11,079 nt of DNA from DATLYT01 sp035574455 (GTDB lineage Bacteria > Bacteroidota > Ignavibacteria > UBA10030): NCBI GenBank assembly GCA_035574455.1, contig DATLYT010000093.1, forward strand, positions 1 to 11,079. Direction: 5' to 3'. This document shows, in pieces, positions 1 through 6,659 of the stretch. The notes under the pieces were generated by a model that was not told the origin of the DNA, made no database searches, and worked only from the letters and a program-made list of their open reading frames with translations. A program made the position numbers and the translations under genes. Each line of letters begins with the position of its first letter. Within the stretch, counting starts at the first letter, position 1.

Positions 1-7
1 CCTCCGT

Positions 8-28
8 GGTCGAACGGACAGTTCGACC
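8..28 (-). repeat. Perfect 8-bp inverted repeat overlapping the stop codon of the 305-aa gene
   Basis: GGTCGAAC (8-15) and GTTCGACC (21-28) form a perfect 8-bp stem around the 5-nt loop GGACA. The last base of the TAG stop codon is the first base of the stem on the minus strand. The 7 bp left before the window edge read ACGGAGG on that strand. There is no T-tract in view, so this is not shown to be an intrinsic terminator. It could be a terminator completed outside the window, an RNA-stabilising 3' hairpin, or a copy of a dispersed palindromic repeat. The GGAGG at the edge could equally be the ribosome binding site of another downstream gene. Confidence 0.5.
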
Positions 29-945
29 TACAGTTTCGAGATCAAATACTCTCCATTAAACTTGAGCAGGGCGTAAGCCTCGCTGGTGATCTGTTTGCCG
101 CCGTAGGGTGGGCGTTCCTGTTTCCAGAGTGCTTCGACTTCATTGACGAAGGCTTGCAGGATGTTCCTGGCAGCGGTTTTATTGTTGCGTTGGAGTTGGG
201 CTTGGGCGTTCTCAAGCTTAGCATCTAAACTCTGCACGATGCCTTGGTTTTTGATCCAGCCTAAGGCAAAGGCTTGGTGTTTGTAGCTGACGAGGGTGTC
301 GAGGAAGGCGAGGGAGATAAAAGGTTCCGGCGGTACAACCGGGCCAATGGTTTTTCGTATCACACGGTTTGCTGGAAAAACTTCCAACTTCGCAATTTGC
401 CGGTCAAGCTCAGGGGGTGGACCACCATCTGGAAAGGGTGTCATCGGGACATTCCCTTGGAAGTAGGCATTAACAATCGCTGGGAGTCCTACACTTTTTA
501 TTCGAAAGCCCTCAGCCGAGATACCAAGTCCCATACCAATTCCACCAGCCCAGAGGTAACGGTTGGTTTCAACATTCTTTATTCTATTCCCTTCCAGTAC
601 TGGCGTCGTTATTTTCCCCCTGCTCCATCTGTTATCTGTTTCGTCAATGAAATCAGCACCGTATTCCAATTCAAAGTATTGCAATCGTTGTCGTCCATCC
701 TTTTGATTGGTTACTTTGTACTCATATATTAATGTATCACCTTTACTAGAGAAACGAACTTCAGCCACCAATAACGGATTGATCTTAGTGGCAGGCTCGA
801 ACACAACCGTGACAAGAGTGTCCTCATCGCCAATGTATTTGATTATATAGTTTCCAGTGGAGGGATCGAAGAATAAAGTATCAGGTTTTGTTTGCGCGAT
901 TAAGGGGAAGGCCGCCAAGCCGACTATTATTATTAGGTTTTTCAT
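28..945 (-). CDS. Exported protein with C-terminal FIMAH-like helical domain
   Basis: This 305-aa protein starts with a short signal peptide: Lys at position 2, a hydrophobic stretch at residues 4-16, and likely cleavage at A17/Q18. It should therefore leave the cytoplasm. Residues 20-200 are beta-rich with no family I recognise; they include a glycine-rich strand (GGIGMGLGI) and a proline-rich linker near PDGGPPPE. Residues 214-305 read as a helical bundle: LGWIKNQGI, then repeated small-residue helices (LENAQAQL, AARNILQAFVNEVEAL), then ITSEAYALL near the end. That order (helix, AA-N-L-AF-V, I-EAY-LL) matches the FIMAH-type domain found at the C-terminus of many extracellular bacterial proteins; this is recognition by eye. 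The start ATG lies 3 bp after the TGA of the 849-aa gene, which implies translational coupling and a joint function. No catalytic motif was seen. Product function is unknown. Confidence 0.85.
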   Translation of the reverse strand: MKNLIIIVGLAAFPLIAQTKPDTLFFDPSTGNYIIKYIGDEDTLVTVVFEPATKINPLLVAEVRFSSKGDTLIYEYKVTNQKDGRQRLQYFELEYGADFIDETDNRWSRGKITTPVLEGNRIKNVETNRYLWAGGIGMGLGISAEGFRIKSVGLPAIVNAYFQGNVPMTPFPDGGPPPELDRQIAKLEVFPANRVIRKTIGPVVPPEPFISLAFLDTLVSYKHQAFALGWIKNQGIVQSLDAKLENAQAQLQRNNKTAARNILQAFVNEVEALWKQERPPYGGKQITSEAYALLKFNGEYLISKL

Positions 946-948
946 AGT

Positions 949-3498
949 TCACTCATTCCAAAAGTATAAATGATAATGTTCAACGACAATGATTTTGCCT
1001 TCTTTGTCTTTCTTGGTTGGTTCAAAACGGGGACGCGGTACCCGTTTCTTGAGAATCTCCTCTAACTTCGTCCGATGAAGATCCAGTTTTCCGTTTTTGT
1101 TATGGTCCACGGTTAGTTTTTCTCCGGGATCAAAGAATCCATTTCCGTTGTCGTCTGAAAATTGATCATCCAAAATGTCCCGGCTTCTTAAATCCACATC
1201 CAACCCTATGCGATGATAGAAATGACTTCTATGTGTCCAATTGCCATGAATCTCATATCTCCCACCATTCTGTAAACTGGCATCAGTTGCCACTAAACGT
1301 GGGCCATCAGGAAAGAGCCTGTTATATCCCGTGGCAATCAACTCCAGTGATAGATCAATGCCTGGAACCACCCAATACGGCCTCGGATGCTTCCTCTGAA
1401 CTTCGTTTTCAATATGCTTGAGATCAAAACTGCTCCCCGTTAATTCAGTTAATGCGGCAACCGAGATCTGTTTCTCAAGCGTTTTCTCTGCTCTGGATTG
1501 CTTGTGTTTGGCTATGAATCTCATCTTGACTGAAAACTCGCCTGTCGTATACAGCAAGTTTGCAACTTCACCTCCTTCGTTCGTCGTCACTGTGAGAGGA
1601 TTCCCTGTCTTACCATTCCAGAAAAACGTACCGCGCTGATTATCCGGAAACACCGGATGGCCTTCATGTCCACCAGAAGGAATGATAGGTTCTGTCTTTA
1701 TTTCAACGTCTTGATTGGAAACCGGCTGATCGCCCCTCGTCAGCCTCATGAATACTTGCGTCTTATTATTCCCGCCCTCATTGGCAAATGACATGGATGT
1801 AAGTGTGGGATACAGCGTTTCCCGATCCAAGCTTAAATTAATCTTAATCGGCTCCTTCACAACTACCGTATCACTATTACTTTTTGTTACTCCCTGATGT
1901 GTCACCTCCGCCGTTATCACCGCCCGGCCGCGAATCTCATCAGTTTGAGCCATTTTTGCTGTGACACCGTTCGATGCCGAGGAGACTTTTGTGGCGGGTG
2001 GCGGCAGCGGCTCATCAAGGGCAATATACTTTACGTTACCGCTATGCACGTCCTCCCATGTCGCTATTATGGATGAGCCGCTTCTCGACGGACTTTCTAA
2101 TTTTCCCAATGATGCTCCCTCCATATCGAGCGATACCTGCACCGGCGTATCACCGGGTAATATAAGATCGTTCTTGTTGACGTCCTTCGCAATCACTCTG
2201 ATCACACTCGCCTCCGCCGGCTCGATTGTGTCCGGCACTGCAATGACGATGATCGAGTCCAGCACGTTCTTCTTCAGCGTGATCTTCACGCTATCTGTCG
2301 CAATCATACCTGCAATATTCGTTGCCGTTACACGCTCAACAATTACCAGACCATCCTCTATCTGCTCAAAATACTCCGCCGTGTTCATCGTTTGACTCGG
2401 CTGCCATGAGATCACTGGCTCGAACTTTCCTGAGGTCGGCGAGTGTTCCTCCTTCAAGATAATCAAAGGTTGATTATTCTGTGTCAACACAATCGTCGTG
2501 TCCTGTGCGGGATGTGTGATCGTCACTGCAGGCGGCGGGTAGGGACAGGTAAGATTGATGTTTGCTGTGCCCTCGACTCCCTCCACCGTCACCCGCAAGG
2601 TCGCTTGCCGGTTCCCCAACGGGATCACACCCCGTGAGGTATCAAGCACTGCCGTGAACGAGAAACTCGAAGCTGTCACCGGAAACCTGATCGTCTGCCC
2701 CTCTTGCGTGCCCTGTCTCAAAAATGCATACGGCCCGACGCCTTCCAAGCTCGCCGTCGCCTGTAAGGTCGTGCCACTGCAAATTGTTACTGTCTGTCCT
2801 GAAGCATTCTTTAGTGTCACATTGACCGGCGTGTTGTCCGTGCACTGCAGGGTTGTCTTCCCCGGCAGCACTGCCAGCTGGGCGACCTCAAACCCGGGCC
2901 TCAACCCTGCTGCCACGGTCACCGTCGCCGAGACCGGCACCGGTGCGGAAAACGCATTGAACACCGTGTCTTGGATCGTAAAGGTTCCACCGGTGCCTCC
3001 CACCGAGGCCAGCGCAAACTTATACGGGCTCTCCCGTGGATGACAACGGGCAAAGCCAGACCAGCTAATCACCTTGTATAATACATACACTTGTCCACAA
3101 GAAGAAAGGTCCAGTGTCGGGAGAGAGAAACCCTGCTCCGTGACATTCCCTTCACACACAAAATACCGTTTGAGGGGAAACGCTCCCCCACCGCTCGCAT
3201 CAACCCGCAACTCAAGATACAATCCTGCAACATTATTACTCGGAAAGGGCAAGGAAGGAACGCTGACACTGACACCGGTGACGGTGAGGGTGACGCCAGG
3301 GAGGCTTACTGCAGCTTTGGTCGCGTCGACTTGATGGAGCACCGATGAGGAACTGCTGTGGGAAACGACTGATTGCTGGACCCTTGGCTGGATCTCGACT
3401 CGTTCACGAATGGTTGTCTGTCCAAACACACTCGTAGAAATCAGCGCAAAGAACAGGAGAACAGATACTCGCCGCAGTGGATCGGTGGTGCGATACAT
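949..3498 (-). CDS. Exported multi-domain Ig-like protein with C-terminal LAS-type metallopeptidase signature
   Basis: This is an 849-aa protein with a signal peptide (arginines 9-10, hydrophobic residues 11-25, likely cleavage after G26). Residues 66-318 form beta-rich domains holding all six cysteines I find (115, 134, 152, 219, 240, 318), suggesting disulfides after export. Residues 322-410 and 411-548 look like Ig-like/Big domains, the second invasin-like. Residues 549-682 form another beta domain with GGHEGHP at 609-615. From about 695 the protein resembles LAS zinc peptidases: H762-R-I-G-L-D-V-D769 fits HxxGxxxD, and E840-H-Y-H843 near the C-terminus fits both ExxH and HxH. Between them lie two EF-hand-like loops, at 782-793 (D, N, N, G, D, E in canonical places) and about 798-809. 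A peptidoglycan or D-Ala-peptide hydrolase on an adhesive stalk is inferred; a non-catalytic relative is possible. A strong promoter lies upstream, but there is no clear Shine-Dalgarno. It forms an operon with the 305-aa gene. Confidence 0.88.
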   Translation of the reverse strand: MYRTTDPLRRVSVLLFFALISTSVFGQTTIRERVEIQPRVQQSVVSHSSSSSVLHQVDATKAAVSLPGVTLTVTGVSVSVPSLPFPSNNVAGLYLELRVDASGGGAFPLKRYFVCEGNVTEQGFSLPTLDLSSCGQVYVLYKVISWSGFARCHPRESPYKFALASVGGTGGTFTIQDTVFNAFSAPVPVSATVTVAAGLRPGFEVAQLAVLPGKTTLQCTDNTPVNVTLKNASGQTVTICSGTTLQATASLEGVGPYAFLRQGTQEGQTIRFPVTASSFSFTAVLDTSRGVIPLGNRQATLRVTVEGVEGTANINLTCPYPPPAVTITHPAQDTTIVLTQNNQPLIILKEEHSPTSGKFEPVISWQPSQTMNTAEYFEQIEDGLVIVERVTATNIAGMIATDSVKITLKKNVLDSIIVIAVPDTIEPAEASVIRVIAKDVNKNDLILPGDTPVQVSLDMEGASLGKLESPSRSGSSIIATWEDVHSGNVKYIALDEPLPPPATKVSSASNGVTAKMAQTDEIRGRAVITAEVTHQGVTKSNSDTVVVKEPIKINLSLDRETLYPTLTSMSFANEGGNNKTQVFMRLTRGDQPVSNQDVEIKTEPIIPSGGHEGHPVFPDNQRGTFFWNGKTGNPLTVTTNEGGEVANLLYTTGEFSVKMRFIAKHKQSRAEKTLEKQISVAALTELTGSSFDLKHIENEVQRKHPRPYWVVPGIDLSLELIATGYNRLFPDGPRLVATDASLQNGGRYEIHGNWTHRSHFYHRIGLDVDLRSRDILDDQFSDDNGNGFFDPGEKLTVDHNKNGKLDLHRTKLEEILKKRVPRPRFEPTKKDKEGKIIVVEHYHLYFWNE

Positions 3499-3546
3499 CG
3501 GTGCTTACCGTGTGTCGGTGGTTGTGGATGTACGGTGAACTCGGTG
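3483..3546 (-). repeat. CACCG repeats in the leader and start region of the 849-aa gene
   Basis: The plus-strand pentamer CGGTG (CACCG on the coding strand) occurs at 3483, 3499, 3516, 3533 and 3542. The first four copies are spaced 16, 17 and 17 bp apart, and three of the five are extended to TCGGTGG (3482, 3515, 3541). They run from just downstream of the -10 box across the start codon. This could be a regulator binding cluster in the leader, or chance in a short sequence. Confidence 0.35.
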
Positions 3547-3548
3547 GG

Positions 3549-3577
3549 ATGTTACAAAAGATCGGGAAAAGTGTCAA
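3549..3577 (-). promoter_or_regulatory. Sigma70-like promoter of the 849-aa/305-aa operon
   Basis: On the minus strand TTGACA (3577-3572) is followed after exactly 17 bp by TAACAT (3554-3549), a perfect -35 box with a good -10 box at optimal spacing. The predicted transcript start is about 42 bp before the ATG at 3498. It sits in the only noncoding stretch between the helicase gene and this operon, which fits independent transcription. It was found by eye only. Confidence 0.65.
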
Positions 3578-3634
3578 GTGCTCTTATGATCTCAGAAATA
3601 CAGTCTCAAAAAAACCGCATGTATCAGCCATTTT

Positions 3635-3652
3635 CTTCCCTCATGAGGAAAG
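3635..3652 (-). terminator. Weak terminator-like hairpin after the helicase gene
   Basis: On the minus strand CTTTCCT-CATG-AGGGAAG folds into a 7-bp stem with one G-T pair. It lies about 42 bp after the helicase stop codon. No T-tract follows directly; a run of seven T appears about 20 nt later (3614-3608). This does not meet the usual intrinsic terminator pattern, but it is the only hairpin I see between the helicase gene and the next promoter. Confidence 0.3.
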
Positions 3653-3693
3653 AATGTTTGCTTGACTTTACCACTCAAACATCATAAAGATTT

Positions 3694-5949
3694 TTACCCC
3701 ACCTTCAGCTTCGCAAACTTCAGGATAAGATTCTTCACGCCGTACTCGTCAAAGTGAACCGTTGCCTTCTTCTGGTCTCCGCGGCCACTGACTTGCACAA
3801 CCTTTCCCTCACCAAAAATTTCATGATGCACACGCACACCGGCTTTGATCTCTTTGAGGTCGGGCACTTCCTGAGATTCAGATTCGTAGTCATGCAGTGT
3901 GTCCGAAAAATATTCTTCCTCTCGCGGCTTCCGCTGTGAGCGGCTGTGAGTGTTATTTCTCCGGTGGCTCAGTGACGTTTCTATGGTCTTCGGTGAGTTG
4001 AGACGAACCGACTTCCGGATCGAAGGGCTTTCCAACTCCATCACACCATCCGTCCCAATCTCCGTCAAAAACCGTGATTTCATCGGAAAACTCGGTTCGC
4101 CAAAACGATACCGGAGTTTCGTGCAGGTGAGATAGAGCTTCTTCTCCGCCCTCGTCATACCGACATACATCAGCCGACGCTCCTCTTCGAGGTCGGCTCC
4201 AGAGGTCTCCATCGAGTAAAACGGCAACAGCCCCTCTTCAACTCCGGCGATGATCACAACGGGAAACTCCAGACCTTTCGAGGAGTGCAACGTCATGAGC
4301 GTGACGACATTGCGGTTTCCCTCCCACTCATCAATGTCAGAGACAAGAGCTACTTCTTCTAGGAATGATTCGAGAGAAGCATCCTCCCGCTCGGCAGCGA
4401 ATTCGGAGATAGCCGAGAGCAGTTCTTGCACGTTTTCCCACCGTGCCATCGACTCGGCCGTGCCTTCTTCCTTCAGCATTCTCAAGATACCCAGCTCGTC
4501 TACTAATGAACGCGTAAGCTCGCTGAACGACATCTGGGATCGCAGGTTGGTGTACTTGAGGATGAGACTACGAAACTCGTTCAGCCCCCGCTTCATCCTG
4601 TCGGCGATGTCCCTGATCTGATTAACAAGGCCTAAGGCGTTGAACAACGAGATATTCTGCTGCCGGGCAAACTCTCGCAGCCGCTCAAGCGTCGTTTCGC
4701 CAATGCCTCGCGCCGGATAGTTGATGACCCGCAACAGGCTTTCCTCGTCATTCGGATTAACAAGCAGACGGAGGTAAGCAAGCACATCTTTAATTTCCTT
4801 CCGCTCGTAGAATCTCGTCCCACCGACAATGGTGTATGGAATGCCGCTTCGTCTCAGCGCATCTTCAATGGAGCGTGACTGCGCGTTCGTGCGATAGAGA
4901 ACGGCAAAATCTTTGAGGTCTAATTTCTTTTTCCGACTTTCCTCCTCGATGATCTGGACGATTTGATACCCCTCGTCTTTGTCGTCTGCGCATTCGAGGA
5001 CGACGACCTGCTCGCCTTTCGGGTTGGCAGTCCAGAGATTCTTCTGGAGTTGATTGACGTTGAACTTCATCAACCGGTCGGCAGCGGCAAGGATCGTCTT
5101 CGTAGAGCGGTAGTTTTGCTCCAGACGAAAGGTCTGGCAGTCCTCGTAATCCTTTGCAAAATCGAGGATATTGCGGATATCGGCGCCGCGGAATGAGTAG
5201 ATGCTCTGCGCATCATCGCCGACGACGCAGATGTTGCGATGCTTCTGAGAAAGGAGTTTCGTGACTTCGTACTGCGCGCGGTTCGTGTCCTGAAACTCAT
5301 CCACGAACACGAACTTGAACCGGTGCTGGTATTTTTCCAGAACTGCAGGATGACGCTGGAAGAGTTCAATGGGTTTGACGAGAAGGTCGTCGAAGTCCAT
5401 CGCGTTACTCCGCTCGAGCAGTCGCTGATACGCGGCGTAGACCTTCGCCGTTTTTTCGTCCACAAGATCTCGGGCCAACTCTTCATACTGCTTGGGTGAG
5501 ATAAGCTGGTTCTTCCCTCCGCTGATCCTCGACCGGATCATCTGAGGCGAGTACTGTTGTGTCGAGATGTTCAGATCGGCCATGCATTTTTTGACTGCGC
5601 TGAGGGAGTCGTCGCTGTCATAGATGGTGAATGACCGCGTAAAGCCGAGGAGTTCACATTCCTTCCGTAGCACACGGGCAAACATCGAGTGGAATGTTCC
5701 CATCCAGAGCTCGCGGGCTTTATCCCCGACGAGGTTCAGGATGCGCTCTTTCATTTCGTTAGCGGCTTTGTTCGTGAAGGTCAGTGCGAGGATTTGATAC
5801 GCCGGCACGCCACAGTGCAGCAGGTAGGCGATGCGATAGGTGAGCACGCGTGTCTTACCGCTACCCGCTCCGGCAATGATCATCACAGGGCCGTTAACGG
5901 CCTTCACTGCTTCTTGTTGGACGGGGTTAAGGTCGTTGAGAAAAGACAT
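3694..5949 (-). CDS. pcrA: ATP-dependent 3'-5' DNA helicase, PcrA/UvrD type
   Basis: This superfamily 1A helicase of 751 aa has a normal family length. It unwinds DNA in nucleotide excision and mismatch repair and removes proteins from DNA. All core motifs are present in order: Q-motif region LNPVQQEAV (7-15), Walker A AGAGSGKT (26-33), Ia LTFTNKAANEM (56-66), Walker B DEFQDT (217-222), III GDDAQSIYSFRG (244-255), IV QNYRS (278-282), V TLHSSKGLEFPVV (553-565) and VI RLMYVGMTRAEKKLYL (592-607). A charged, poorly conserved linker (640-700) leads to a C-terminal Tudor-like module (GVRVHHEIFGEGKV, 704-717), which in PcrA/UvrD contacts RNA polymerase. The start ATG follows the alkyltransferase stop by 43 bp with no clear Shine-Dalgarno. 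Separating PcrA from UvrD by name is a matter of convention; the function is secure. Confidence 0.96.
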   Translation of the reverse strand: MSFLNDLNPVQQEAVKAVNGPVMIIAGAGSGKTRVLTYRIAYLLHCGVPAYQILALTFTNKAANEMKERILNLVGDKARELWMGTFHSMFARVLRKECELLGFTRSFTIYDSDDSLSAVKKCMADLNISTQQYSPQMIRSRISGGKNQLISPKQYEELARDLVDEKTAKVYAAYQRLLERSNAMDFDDLLVKPIELFQRHPAVLEKYQHRFKFVFVDEFQDTNRAQYEVTKLLSQKHRNICVVGDDAQSIYSFRGADIRNILDFAKDYEDCQTFRLEQNYRSTKTILAAADRLMKFNVNQLQKNLWTANPKGEQVVVLECADDKDEGYQIVQIIEEESRKKKLDLKDFAVLYRTNAQSRSIEDALRRSGIPYTIVGGTRFYERKEIKDVLAYLRLLVNPNDEESLLRVINYPARGIGETTLERLREFARQQNISLFNALGLVNQIRDIADRMKRGLNEFRSLILKYTNLRSQMSFSELTRSLVDELGILRMLKEEGTAESMARWENVQELLSAISEFAAEREDASLESFLEEVALVSDIDEWEGNRNVVTLMTLHSSKGLEFPVVIIAGVEEGLLPFYSMETSGADLEEERRLMYVGMTRAEKKLYLTCTKLRYRFGEPSFPMKSRFLTEIGTDGVMELESPSIRKSVRLNSPKTIETSLSHRRNNTHSRSQRKPREEEYFSDTLHDYESESQEVPDLKEIKAGVRVHHEIFGEGKVVQVSGRGDQKKATVHFDEYGVKNLILKFAKLKVG

Positions 5950-5992
5950 AAGAAAAACTCAAGTAACGACATCAAAAAAGTATCGCGAAGTT

Positions 5993-6502
5993 TTAGAGCA
6001 TCAACGCGCCTTCAAGCCTCAGCAGATACTGCTTCGTCTTGATTCCTGCACCGTAACCCACCAGGTCGTCATCCGACCCGACGACGCGGTGGCAGGGAAT
6101 GACGACCGGCAGAGGATTCGTGGCATTGGCTCGACCGACCGCTTGGTATCCCCTCGGTCTTCCAACGCGCTTTGCCAACTCTTTGTAGGTAATCACAGAG
6201 CCATAGGGAATTTTCTTCAACTCCGACCAGACCTGTCGTTGAAATTCCGTCCCGTGCAGATCAAGTTTACTCTTGAACTGCATAGCCGTTCCTTCAAAGT
6301 ATCTCTGTAACTCACCTACAATCTGCTCATTCTTGTTTGCCGATTCCTCTACTTGATAGCCCTCGAAGTGCTTTCCAATCCAGTAAAAAAAGTCCCTTTT
6401 CGTGTTTTCTGGAATGCTAATGGCACAGACACCCTTGGCGGTCGAGGCAACGAAGATTAGCCCAAGGGGAGAACGGAACGATGTCCAATACAATGTCTGC
6501 AT
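5993..6502 (-). CDS. ogt: Methylated-DNA--[protein]-cysteine S-methyltransferase (O6-alkylguanine-DNA alkyltransferase)
   Basis: This 169-aa suicide repair protein transfers alkyl groups from O6-alkylguanine in DNA to its own cysteine. The active-site motif IPCHRV has the acceptor at C137 and His at 138, with the matching Glu at 164 (RLEGAL). Residues 1-75 form the usual small alpha/beta N-terminal domain (SPLGLIFVAST), and 85-169 the DNA-binding transferase domain (FQRQVWSELKKIPYGSVITY). Using the human MGMT alignment around PCHRV, Y106 and N129 match Tyr114 and Asn137. The arginine finger Arg128, however, corresponds to Gln120 (YQAVG). There is no AdaA-type metal-binding or AraC domain, so this is the stand-alone form. 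The Shine-Dalgarno is weak (AGG, 5 nt before ATG). It is probably cotranscribed with the helicase gene downstream. Confidence 0.95.
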   Translation of the reverse strand: MQTLYWTSFRSPLGLIFVASTAKGVCAISIPENTKRDFFYWIGKHFEGYQVEESANKNEQIVGELQRYFEGTAMQFKSKLDLHGTEFQRQVWSELKKIPYGSVITYKELAKRVGRPRGYQAVGRANATNPLPVVIPCHRVVGSDDDLVGYGAGIKTKQYLLRLEGALML

Positions 6503-6569
6503 AAAAACCTGGGTTTTGGATTACTGGATTAATGGAATGTTCACTTCTTCGTCGAAGATTTTCCTGCTT

Positions 6570-6639
6570 TCATCAACCATCAACCATAAACCATCAACCA
6601 TTATCCATTATCCATTATCCATTATTCACCAACCATCAA
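6570..6639. repeat. Tandem heptanucleotide array between acs and ogt
   Basis: Ten consecutive 7-bp units run without a phase break. On the plus strand they are TCATCAA, CCATCAA, CCATAAA, CCATCAA, four copies of CCATTAT, TCACCAA and CCATCAA. On the coding strand these read as variants of TTGATGG and ATAATGG. The array fills nearly half of the 157-bp spacer, with no open reading frame I would accept across it. Short heptamer arrays of this kind are known as STRR elements in cyanobacteria; whether this one is related is not known. Confidence 0.9.
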
Positions 6640-6659
6640 TCCACACTTCCAAGAATCCT

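Noticed and set aside
274..732. Plus-strand frame of 152 codons opposite the 305-aa gene
   Set aside because: It lies wholly antisense to a gene with signal peptide, coupling and domain features, and its translation shows no recognisable motif.
2555..3043. Plus-strand frame of 162 codons inside the 849-aa gene
   Set aside because: It is the antisense of the cysteine-rich N-terminal domains; its Pro/Ser/Val-rich translation is what a reverse strand gives.
949..3498. Type IX secretion C-terminal domain on the 849-aa protein
   Set aside because: The C-terminus is accounted for by the ExxH/HxH end of the peptidase-like domain; no Por-type sorting domain pattern follows it.
5840..6310. Plus-strand frame spanning the start of pcrA and most of the alkyltransferase gene
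   Set aside because: It overlaps two firmly identified genes on the other strand and has no protein motif.
6546..6558. Small hairpin TCTTC-GTC-GAAGA as an acs terminator
   Set aside because: The stem is only 5 bp with a 3-nt loop, lies about 100 bp past the acs stop, and has no T-tract on the minus strand.
6570..6639. CRISPR array
   Set aside because: The 7-bp units are contiguous with no spacers, and no cas-like gene is present.
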